Shown: piece after piece, positions 8,507-15,299 of the stretch
Layout of the letters: each line of letters starts with the position of its first letter
How positions within the stretch are numbered: position 1 is the first letter of the stretch
Assembly (NCBI GenBank): GCA_047619685.1
Contig: JBLHLC010000048.1
Coordinates: 1-26,603 of the forward strand
Length of the DNA stretch: 26,603 nt
Direction: 5' to 3'
DNA from: JABDJZ01 sp047619685
Lineage (GTDB): Bacteria; Bacteroidota; Rhodothermia; Rhodothermales; UBA10348
Notes under the pieces: model-generated
The model's input: the letters and a program-made list of their open reading frames with translations, nothing else
What the model was told of the DNA's origin: nothing
Database searches by the model: none
Made by a program: the position numbers and the translations under genes

Positions 8507-10501
8507 ATGCATCTCGCACGGCTTGCTCTCTTTGTGATGGTGTTCGCCCTCCTGCCCGCTGGCCCCCAGGCCAGCGGGCAGGCCGGCGGCATCCTCTTTC
8601 GATACCTCCCAGGCCAGCCTGAACTGTCCTCCGCCGTCACGGCGGAGGACGTTGAGGCAGGCCCTTTTCTGGACCCGCGGGAGCTTGTAGCCCGCAGCCC
8701 AGGCGGATGGGGAATGTCTGCGCCCTCGTCGGGTGAATATGAAGCGCCGGGCTCCGTGCTTCGGAGCACGGAAGCCCGGAATCGGGTCCAACCACTGGGC
8801 CCTCGGATCACCGCGGAGATCTGGATCCAGAGCCAGCTGTCGTCTCAGACGTCCACGCTGGTAACCAACCAGGTTTCCGGCAGCGAGGGGTTTACGCTGG
8901 GGCTAGAGGCTGACAGGCCCTACCTGCAGTTTGTCTATGCGGACGAGACCTATCGCATCGAGACCGCCACCACCGTGGAGGAGTCGTCCAACGCGTGGAT
9001 TGCAGGCACCGTCTCGTATTTCAATCAGGTGCTTACGCTCCGACTGTTCGTCAATGGGGTGGAGATGTCTTTCGGGACTTTCCCGAAAGACATTCCGAGC
9101 CCGTACGTGATAGCGGCGCCGTTCATGGTGGGCTCAACTGCGGCTGGGGCCGCTGTTGAGCCCACCATGAACGGCACCTTTACGGGTCAGGTCTTTGCCG
9201 CCACCGTTCGGGAATACATCCCCGATGAGCGGTACCTGACCTCCGGCGTGCCCCTTGATGGTGGCCCCTACTTCGGACTGCCGGACTATCACGATTATTC
9301 GCTGAACGACTTCCATATCCCAATGGATCTGCGAATGCAGGCGGAGCAGGTAGCCATAAAGCACCGGTACTTCCTGCCTTACGCGAACGACGAGTACATC
9401 CCACAGGGCGTGGCAACCAACGTCGAGGCGATCGATGGTCAGGACGTGCCTCTTGTCTACGTGGCCTACTACCATCGGACCCGGGACAATAGGCTGGAAA
9501 CCCAGCACACGATCATCGTCGAACTGGATTCCCGAACCGGGCATGTCCGCAGGACCTTTCGCCTGATGGGTGACCTCGCGTACTCGCACGCGGGCGGCAT
9601 TGCGTTCAGTCACGGGGCCCTGTATGTCTCGTCCGTGGGCACGTTGGAGGCCTATCCGGTGCCTGCCTACGCGGGGCCGCAAGAGAGTCGCTACGTGGAC
9701 CTACAAGCTGATCCGCAGCGGTCTGTCAGAGTGCCCGCCAAGGCGTCCTACGTCTCGGCTCACCGGGACACCCTGTGGGTGGGCGATTGGCGCACGTCAA
9801 GCGACGTAGCTCCGTTCCTCTACGCGCACGCGCTGGACGCTGACGGAGTACCCGACAGTGAGCCTGCACGCGTGTTTGCCGTCCCCCGAAATATCCAAGG
9901 GGTAGATGTGTTTGACTATCGCGGAGAATCGTGGGTGGTGCTCTCCCGAAATAAGTCCAGTTCGGCCGCCGAACTCCTGAAGTATCGACTCTCTTCGCTG
10001 CAGCGGCACGTCGTGGCAACGCCAGACTCATCCATCACTATGCCGCACGGCATTGAGGACTTGTCTTTCTTTCCTGACGGGACACTCTGGACCAACTCTG
10101 AATCTGGAACGGACTATTACCAGCGCAAAACGAATCCCTGGAGTTCCTTCTATCCCTTTGTTTACAGCGTGTCGGCCCAAGTGGTGTTTGGGGCGGGGGC
10201 CACGTCCCTGGGGCACGAGCCCGTGGGCGGACCGCAGCCGTCGGGGATCCAACTGGACGTGTATCCCAACCCCTTCCGGGGGAGGGCCACCATTCGGCTA
10301 ACGTCTGGGCGATCCCGCCAGGTAGACGTCTATCTGGTGGACATGCTAGGGAGGCGTGTTCAGACCCTGCTGCAGGGAGACGTGAGTCCGGGTACAACCA
10401 CATTCCGCGTGGAGGGTCACGAACTACCGTCAGGTCAGTTCTTTGCCGTAGTGGAGGATGACGGACGCCGAACCGTCCGTGCCATGGCCCACACTCGATG
10501 A
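8507..10501 (+). CDS. T9SS-exported protein with LamG-like and propeller-like regions
   Basis: 664 residues, starting 6 nt after the previous stop. A signal peptide (LALFVMVFALLPAGPQASGQA) opens it. Residues about 100-245 resemble a LamG/concanavalin fold (AEIWIQSQLSSQTSTLVTN, LTLRLFVNGVEM, GTFTGQVFAATVREY). Residues about 280-555 have repeated short beta segments of the kind seen in six-bladed propellers (PQGVATN, HAGGIAFSHGALYVSS, LWVGDW, HGIEDLSFFPDGTLW). This reading is only by pattern. The last ~85 residues are a T9SS-type sorting domain (LDVYPNPFRGRATIRL, VDMLGRRVQTL, SGQFFAVV). No catalytic signature is recognised. The stop overlaps the next ATG (ATGA), so translation is probably coupled. 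The first 740 bp hold six long inverted repeats, listed separately, which will form strong hairpins in the mRNA. Confidence 0.82.
   Translation: MHLARLALFVMVFALLPAGPQASGQAGGILFRYLPGQPELSSAVTAEDVEAGPFLDPRELVARSPGGWGMSAPSSGEYEAPGSVLRSTEARNRVQPLGPRITAEIWIQSQLSSQTSTLVTNQVSGSEGFTLGLEADRPYLQFVYADETYRIETATTVEESSNAWIAGTVSYFNQVLTLRLFVNGVEMSFGTFPKDIPSPYVIAAPFMVGSTAAGAAVEPTMNGTFTGQVFAATVREYIPDERYLTSGVPLDGGPYFGLPDYHDYSLNDFHIPMDLRMQAEQVAIKHRYFLPYANDEYIPQGVATNVEAIDGQDVPLVYVAYYHRTRDNRLETQHTIIVELDSRTGHVRRTFRLMGDLAYSHAGGIAFSHGALYVSSVGTLEAYPVPAYAGPQESRYVDLQADPQRSVRVPAKASYVSAHRDTLWVGDWRTSSDVAPFLYAHALDADGVPDSEPARVFAVPRNIQGVDVFDYRGESWVVLSRNKSSSAAELLKYRLSSLQRHVVATPDSSITMPHGIEDLSFFPDGTLWTNSESGTDYYQRKTNPWSSFYPFVYSVSAQVVFGAGATSLGHEPVGGPQPSGIQLDVYPNPFRGRATIRLTSGRSRQVDVYLVDMLGRRVQTLLQGDVSPGTTTFRVEGHELPSGQFFAVVEDDGRRTVRAMAHTR
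8551..8582. repeat. Perfect inverted repeat, 14-bp arms, 4-nt loop
   Basis: CCTGCCCGCTGGCC at 8551-8564 is followed after CCCA by its exact reverse complement at 8569-8582. It lies in the signal-peptide codons of the 8507 gene, only 44 nt from the start codon. Confidence 0.9.
8626..8650. repeat. Perfect odd palindrome, 12-bp arms around one base
   Basis: GTCCTCCGCCGT at 8626-8637 and its exact reverse complement at 8639-8650 flank a single C. In RNA this makes roughly a 10-11 bp stem with a small loop. Confidence 0.9.
8747..8779. repeat. Inverted repeat, 14-bp arms with one bulged base, TCGG loop
   Basis: CCGGGCTCCGTGCT at 8747-8760 pairs with 8765-8779. The right arm carries one extra A and is otherwise the exact reverse complement. 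Confidence 0.88.
9065..9093. repeat. Perfect inverted repeat, 13-bp arms, 3-nt loop
   Basis: ATGTCTTTCGGGA at 9065-9077 and its exact reverse complement at 9081-9093 are separated by CTT. The segment encodes MSFGTFPKDI in the LamG-like region. Confidence 0.9.
9118..9175. repeat. Perfect inverted repeat, 21-bp arms, with a nested 5-bp stem
   Basis: Bases 9118-9138 and 9155-9175 are exact reverse complements over 21 bp. The 16-nt centre (9139-9154) itself contains GCGGC/GCCGC, so the structure continues inward after one T/T mismatch. Outward, pairing resumes for two bases after one mismatch. It is the longest inverted repeat I found in the window. Confidence 0.92.
9185..9241. repeat. Nested imperfect hairpin, 8+4+5 bp
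   Basis: GGTCAGGT (9185-9192) pairs with ACCTGACC (9234-9241). Inside it ACCG pairs with CGGT and TCGGG with CCCGA. Bulges separate the three stems, so it is weaker than its neighbours and could be partly chance. Confidence 0.5.
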
Positions 10502-12012
10502 GGCTTCGGTACAACAAAGCAGCACCGCGCTTGGCCTGTCTGTTTCTGGCTCTGCTTGCCGCCTGCCAGACACCAGTGGATCCGGACGCCGTGGCCGTGG
10601 CCTGGATAGATGATCAGGCCATCAGCGCCCGCGAGTTGGTTCTGGACTACGAATTGGGGATGCCCATCCTTAAGCGGGGCCCCGATTCGGTGCGTGGCTA
10701 TCTGCAGGGGATGATCCATGAGCGCCTGCTTGCGCGTGAGGGTTATCGCCGCGGTCTAGATCAGACCGAAGGCGTTCTCGCCCAGGTGAGGAGCCTCGAA
10801 GAGGAGCTGCTGGTGGCAGCGGTATTCGAGCGCGAGGTACACGACGCGGTACAGGTCACCTCTGCCGAAATCGATTCCATCCGCTTCAGCGAACAAGTCT
10901 CCTTCAAGCTGAGGTTTCTGCCGGCCGCAAGTCTCGGGGATGCAGAGCGTTTGAGAGCGATTTTTGAGTCAAACGGCCACGGTGAAGCTGTGCGGGTACT
11001 TGCCGCCTCTGAGGAGGGCCTCGAAGGTCTTCGGGCAACGGAGATGGAGACGGACTACGTCACTCGTCACGACCTGGCAACTTCCATACTGCAGGAAGTG
11101 GACCGGCTTCCGATTGGAGCGGTCTCCGGTCCAATCGCCTACCGCGGGAGCTATCTACTCGTGCAGGTCGCGGACGTCCGGCGCGGTGCGGTCACCGCGA
11201 CCCCCGGTCCAGAAGAATTGGAGCGGTACACACAGGTGGCATTTCAGGCTAACGCTAAACGGGCCTCCCGCGCCTACGTCAAGAAGACCATGGCAGGGGT
11301 GGACCTTCGTCTCAAGGCAGGCCCGTACCGCACGCTGGAGAGGGGCCTCTGGGAGGTCCTGGCAGCGGCTGGATTGAAGCGGGAAGGACTCCTGACGCGG
11401 GTGGAAAAGAGCGAATTGACTGGAGGCCTGGCCGTTCTGACCATTCTGGATGAGGTGCTCTTGGAGACGGCCACCGAGCGGTGGACGGTTCAGGACTTCC
11501 TCTCAGATTACCCAGTAGATCGATACCCACTGTCCCGGAAGTCGTACGAGGCCTTTCGGAGTGACCTCTATGACGCCTTCGGACTATTGCTCCGCGATCG
11601 TGCCTTCCTGGCTCTGGCCCAGGAGCGCAACTACGAGTCGCTTCCAGAGGTGAAGGCTGAACTCAAGAGGTGGGAAGACAAGTGGGTGTACCACGCCCTG
11701 GCGGCGTCAGTGCGTGAGTCGGTCAGCATCTCTCCACAGGAAGCTGCAGCCTATTTCGAAAGGCACCGGTCATTCTGGGCAGACGACGTTGTTTTCCCAG
11801 AGGTGGAAGCGGACGTGATGGAACGTGCCCGCGGCGCCCGAGCGCGCGCAGAGCTGGAGCGAATGGCCGGTCAGCTAGCGGCTGGTGCCCAAATTCGGAT
11901 TGATGAAAAGGCGCTAGCGTCTCTGGATCTCAAGGCCGGGACCGCGCCCACTTCCCTCTTCCGCGGTAGCACAGGTCGCCCTGCCTGGCCCGTGCTGGAT
12001 TACGGACTCTAA
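10498..12012 (+). CDS. SurA/PpiC-like peptidyl-prolyl isomerase lipoprotein
   Basis: 504 residues, start ATG overlapping the upstream stop (ATGA). The N-terminus is a lipoprotein signal with lipobox L20-A-A-C23, so the mature protein is probably membrane anchored in the periplasm. Residues about 30-120 resemble the helical N-domain of SurA/PrsA foldases (ARELVLDYELG, LQGMIHERLLAREGYRRGL). Residues about 125-235 look like a parvulin domain, ending in the typical GAVSGPIAYRGSYLLVQVADVRRG. The C-terminal half is helical, with a second foldase-like stretch (LPEVKAELKRWEDKWVYHAL...SISPQEAAAYFERH). Parvulin foldases help outer-membrane and secreted proteins fold during transit. Sitting directly behind a TonB receptor, a PorV-like barrel and two T9SS cargo genes, it may be a chaperone for these products. 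Catalytic activity is not certain, because the parvulin core is divergent. Confidence 0.75.
   Translation: MRLRYNKAAPRLACLFLALLAACQTPVDPDAVAVAWIDDQAISARELVLDYELGMPILKRGPDSVRGYLQGMIHERLLAREGYRRGLDQTEGVLAQVRSLEEELLVAAVFEREVHDAVQVTSAEIDSIRFSEQVSFKLRFLPAASLGDAERLRAIFESNGHGEAVRVLAASEEGLEGLRATEMETDYVTRHDLATSILQEVDRLPIGAVSGPIAYRGSYLLVQVADVRRGAVTATPGPEELERYTQVAFQANAKRASRAYVKKTMAGVDLRLKAGPYRTLERGLWEVLAAAGLKREGLLTRVEKSELTGGLAVLTILDEVLLETATERWTVQDFLSDYPVDRYPLSRKSYEAFRSDLYDAFGLLLRDRAFLALAQERNYESLPEVKAELKRWEDKWVYHALAASVRESVSISPQEAAAYFERHRSFWADDVVFPEVEADVMERARGARARAELERMAGQLAAGAQIRIDEKALASLDLKAGTAPTSLFRGSTGRPAWPVLDYGL
11111..11137. repeat. Short inverted repeat in foldase gene
   Basis: CGATTGGA (11111-11118) and TCCAATCG (11130-11137) are exact reverse complements. 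Inside, CGG/CCG pair after one G/G mismatch around a TCT loop, giving 11 of 12 pairs. Confidence 0.6.
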
Positions 12013-12025
12013 ACCTCGCCTGACC

Positions 12026-13669
12026 TTGAATCACATCCCCGCTCTGGACCCGGGAACGACCAACTCCCGTGCCCCAACTGGGCGCCTGGATCGGGACGTC
12101 ATGTTGGGCAGGGCGCGTGACCAGACCCGGTGGGATGTGGTGGTAATCGGTGGTGGTGCGACCGGACTGGGGACGGCGCTTGATGCGGCATCTCGTGGCC
12201 TGAGTACCCTGTTACTCGAGCGAGGTGATTTTGCCAAAGGAACGTCCAGCAGAAGTACCAAGCTGGTCCACGGAGGGGTGCGATACCTACGGCAAGGACA
12301 GGTTAGCCTGGTAATGAAGGCCCTACGGGAGCGGAGTAGAATGCTGGCGAATGCACCGCATCTGGTCAGCCTGCGTCGATTCATAGTGCCCTGCAAGTCC
12401 TGGGGTGAGGCGCTCTTCTATGGTGCTGGACTGAAGATGTACGATGTTCTGGCCATGGGGCGGGGGACACCAAGGTCCAGCCTTATGGGATCCAAGCAGG
12501 TTCTGGCTGAACAGCCGGGAATTCGCGCCTCCGCAGTTAGAGGCGGAGTTGCGTACTACGACGGCCAGTTCGATGACGCCCGGTTTGCGCTGAGTTTGGC
12601 TCAGACCTGCGCTCGCGAGGGGGGTACGCTGCTGAATTACTGTGAGGTGGAGTCTCTGATCAAGGACGCCGGTCGCGTGGTGGGTGTGCGTGCGCGAGAC
12701 GTGGAAGGGGATGAGGTCATCGAAGTCGAGGCCGACTGCGTGATCAATGCCACAGGTGTTTTCGTCGACGCAATCAGACGAATGGACAAGCCTGGAAGCA
12801 CCGACCTGGTTCAGGCCAGTCAAGGCATACACGTTGTACTTGACCGAAGCTTTCTCCCGGGCGATTCGGCAGTGATGGTCCCCAAGACCGACGACGGCCG
12901 AGTGCTCTTCGCCATTCCCTGGCGGAACCACGTCCTGCTCGGCACCACGGACACTCCGACAGAGACGATTGACCAGGAGCCCGCTCCGCTGGAAAACGAG
13001 GTGGAGTACCTGCTTGAGCATGCCGCCCGATATCTGGAACGCCCACCATCGGCCTCGGATGTCACCAGTGTATTTGTTGGACTCAGACCCCTAATCGGCG
13101 CCAAGGGAGGACCTACCAAATCAATCCCGCGAGAACACTGCATCGAGGTCTCCGAATCCGGTCTCCTCACAGTCACCGGTGGTAAATGGACTACCTACCG
13201 GATGATGGCGCAGGAGGTAGTCGATCAAGCCTTCGGTGTCATTGGCAAGAGCCGCAAAGCGTGCGTTACATCCGACATGAAACTCCATGCCTGGGAGGCC
13301 TTCGACCCCAGCAAAGAACAGCCTGACTTTGCCGAGTATGGAACGGAGCGTCAGGCGCTCCAACAGACCATTGCAGATGAGACAGAGGGAGAACTGCCCC
13401 TCCACCCAGACCTGCCCTACGTGATGGGTCAGGTTGTCTGGGCGATTCGAAGCGAGATGGCGCGAACGGTAGAGGATGTCCTGGCCAGACGCACCCGTGC
13501 CCTATTCTTGAATGCCCGGGCCAGTGTCGAATCTGCACCCGCAGTAGCCGCGCTTCTGGGGCGGGAGCTGGGGCGTGATTACCAGTGGCAGTCGGCCCAG
13601 GTTGACGCCTTCTCAACGCTGGCCGAGCAGTACCAAGTACTGTCGACTCCCCAATGCGAACACACATGA
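12026..13669 (+). CDS. glpD: Aerobic glycerol-3-phosphate dehydrogenase
   Basis: FAD enzyme that oxidises sn-glycerol 3-phosphate to dihydroxyacetone phosphate and passes electrons to quinone at the inner membrane. The FAD-binding motif WDVVVIGGGATGLGTALDAASRG lies at residues 36-58, followed by the family block GDFAKGTSSRSTKLVHGGVRYL. Further family motifs are FAIPWRNHVLLGTTDT, VGLRPLI and TVTGGKWTTYRMMA; the tail matches the C-terminal DAO domain. Length (547) is usual. I take the TTG at 12026, 13 nt after the upstream stop. The next start, ATG at 12101, would drop the LDRDVML segment just before the FAD motif, which resembles the LERDRML stretch of Bacillus GlpD. The following gene overlaps it (ATGA). 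No Shine-Dalgarno is visible. It is the first gene of a glp block in the same transcription unit. Confidence 0.93.
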   Translation: MNHIPALDPGTTNSRAPTGRLDRDVMLGRARDQTRWDVVVIGGGATGLGTALDAASRGLSTLLLERGDFAKGTSSRSTKLVHGGVRYLRQGQVSLVMKALRERSRMLANAPHLVSLRRFIVPCKSWGEALFYGAGLKMYDVLAMGRGTPRSSLMGSKQVLAEQPGIRASAVRGGVAYYDGQFDDARFALSLAQTCAREGGTLLNYCEVESLIKDAGRVVGVRARDVEGDEVIEVEADCVINATGVFVDAIRRMDKPGSTDLVQASQGIHVVLDRSFLPGDSAVMVPKTDDGRVLFAIPWRNHVLLGTTDTPTETIDQEPAPLENEVEYLLEHAARYLERPPSASDVTSVFVGLRPLIGAKGGPTKSIPREHCIEVSESGLLTVTGGKWTTYRMMAQEVVDQAFGVIGKSRKACVTSDMKLHAWEAFDPSKEQPDFAEYGTERQALQQTIADETEGELPLHPDLPYVMGQVVWAIRSEMARTVEDVLARRTRALFLNARASVESAPAVAALLGRELGRDYQWQSAQVDAFSTLAEQYQVLSTPQCEHT

Positions 13670-14586
13670 ACACTCGAATCAGTATCTGCATCGCCTTAAT
13701 CGTTGCCATGTCGGGCTGCGGCCAGCCGGACGCGCCACCGGACGCTGCGCCTGACGGCTACGATTTCGATTTGCAAGGCCATCGAGGCGCCCGTGGCCTG
13801 TTGCCCGAGAACTCCATTCCGGGCTTTCTCTTGGCCGTGGATCAGGGTGCAGACACCGTCGAATTGGATGTAGTAGTCAGCTCAGATGCCCAGGTCGTCG
13901 TTTCGCACGAACCGTGGATGTCACATGAGATCTGCTCGCACCCGGACGGGTCGCCAGTGACTGAAGAGGACGCGCCCGAGACCAACCTGTTTTTGATGCC
14001 CTACAGCACAATCGCCTCGTTCGATTGCGGTAGTCGCGGTAATCCACGTTTTGATTCGCAGGAGCCGCTTGCTACCAACAAGCCCCTGCTCTCGGAGGCC
14101 CTTAGCGCAGTAGATGCTCACTCCACAAGGCCGATCCGCTTCAACGTGGAGATCAAGGCCCGGACCGATGGAGACGGGGTTTATCACCCATCGATGGACG
14201 TCTTCGCGGCCCTGGTTTATGTGGTAGCCCAGAATGCCGGTGCAGTCTCCAGAACCACCTTCCAATCGTTCGACCCCCGTGCCCTCGAGGCCATGCACAC
14301 ACTAGCGCCGGGCGCGACGCTTGCGCTCCTGGTCAGCAATGAGGATGGTTTGGCTGCGAATCTCTCGCGCCTTTCATTTCAGCCTCAGATATACAGCCCC
14401 AACTCCAACCTGGTGCATGCAGGCCTCGTGGACTCGCTCCACACGCTGGGAATGACAGTGGTGCCTTGGACCGTCAACACCCGTGAGGAGATGCGCAGTT
14501 TGCTTGCCCTCGGAGTGGATGGCATCATCACGGACTATCCTGCCTATGGCGCGGAGCTCAAAGGCGCCCTCACCCAAACCCCCTAA
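13666..14586 (+). CDS. glpQ: Glycerophosphodiester phosphodiesterase, lipoprotein
   Basis: Hydrolyses glycerophosphodiesters (deacylated phospholipids) to glycerol 3-phosphate and an alcohol. I take the ATG at 13666, overlapping the glpD stop (ATGA); an ATG at 13654 adds four residues. The N-terminus looks like a lipoprotein signal (ISICIALIVAMSGC, Cys18; Met at -3 is less usual). The GDPD catalytic pattern is clear: H39-R-G-A-R, E48-N-S, E66-L-D68 and SH81E, with a later NVEIK. The C-terminus has the family's MTVVPWTVNTREEM...GVDGIITDYPA. Together with glpD, glpF and glpT it would feed G3P from the periplasm or cell surface to the cytoplasm. It could equally be named ugpQ-like, but the secretion signal fits the extracytoplasmic GlpQ type. 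Confidence 0.9.
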   Translation: MNTRISICIALIVAMSGCGQPDAPPDAAPDGYDFDLQGHRGARGLLPENSIPGFLLAVDQGADTVELDVVVSSDAQVVVSHEPWMSHEICSHPDGSPVTEEDAPETNLFLMPYSTIASFDCGSRGNPRFDSQEPLATNKPLLSEALSAVDAHSTRPIRFNVEIKARTDGDGVYHPSMDVFAALVYVVAQNAGAVSRTTFQSFDPRALEAMHTLAPGATLALLVSNEDGLAANLSRLSFQPQIYSPNSNLVHAGLVDSLHTLGMTVVPWTVNTREEMRSLLALGVDGIITDYPAYGAELKGALTQTP

Positions 14587-14590
14587 GCCC

Positions 14591-15298
14591 ATGACTCCAT
14601 TCATTGCCGAGATCGTTGGTACAGCCCTTCTCGTGCTCTTAGGAGACGGTGTGGTGGCCAATGTCGTCCTGAAACGAACGAAGGGTACCGATAGTGGCTG
14701 GATAGTCATCACCCTGGGTTGGGGAATGGCGGTGTTCGTGGGGGTTTTTGCGGTGGCTGCGGTCAGCGGTGCTCATATCAACCCAGCGGTCACCATCGCG
14801 TTGGCCGCGGCTGGCAAGTTCTCCTGGGCGCTCGTACCTGGCTACATAGCTGCGCAGTTTCTGGGTGGAGCCATCGGGGCCGGCTTGGTGTGGCTCCACT
14901 ATCGGCCACATTTTGCGGCCACGGATGACGCGGACGGGAAACTAGCCGTCTTCTGCACGGGGCCGGCCATTCGTGACACCTCGTCCAATCTGATCTCCGA
15001 GATCATCGGAACGTTCGTCCTGGTGTTTGGCGTGCTCCTTATGGCCGCCCCCGATGTTGGTTTGGGTGCCCTGGACGCGCTCCCTGTGGCTCTTCTGGTC
15101 TTGGCAATTGGCCTCTCTCTTGGAGGCACCACCGGCTACGCCATCAACCCCGCGCGTGATCTGGCGCCACGAATCATGCACGCAATCCTTCCCATACCTG
15201 GGAAACGAGATAGTGACTGGAGCTACTCCTGGATCCCGGTGGTGGGGCCCGTAATTGGTGGTCTCTCGGCAGCGGGCCTATATCTGATAATGGCCTGA
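14591..15298 (+). CDS. glpF: Glycerol facilitator / aquaporin-family channel
   Basis: 235 residues from the ATG at 14591, 4 nt after the previous stop; an in-frame ATG at 14483 lies inside the previous gene and is not credible. MIP-family inner-membrane channel with six membrane spans and the two half-helix motifs, SGAHINPAVT (Asn64-Pro-Ala) and GYAINPARDLAPR (Asn186-Pro-Ala-Arg-Asp). The Asp directly after NPAR is typical of glycerol facilitators rather than water-only aquaporins. Position between glpQ and glpT supports glycerol as substrate. No glycerol kinase gene is visible in the window, so phosphorylation of glycerol imported here would rely on an enzyme encoded elsewhere. Confidence 0.92.
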   Translation: MTPFIAEIVGTALLVLLGDGVVANVVLKRTKGTDSGWIVITLGWGMAVFVGVFAVAAVSGAHINPAVTIALAAAGKFSWALVPGYIAAQFLGGAIGAGLVWLHYRPHFAATDDADGKLAVFCTGPAIRDTSSNLISEIIGTFVLVFGVLLMAAPDVGLGALDALPVALLVLAIGLSLGGTTGYAINPARDLAPRIMHAILPIPGKRDSDWSYSWIPVVGPVIGGLSAAGLYLIMA

Positions 15299-15299
15299 C

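Noticed and set aside
12101..12103. ATG as the glpD start
   Set aside because: It would remove the LDRDVML segment that resembles the N-terminus of other GlpD proteins, so the upstream TTG is preferred.
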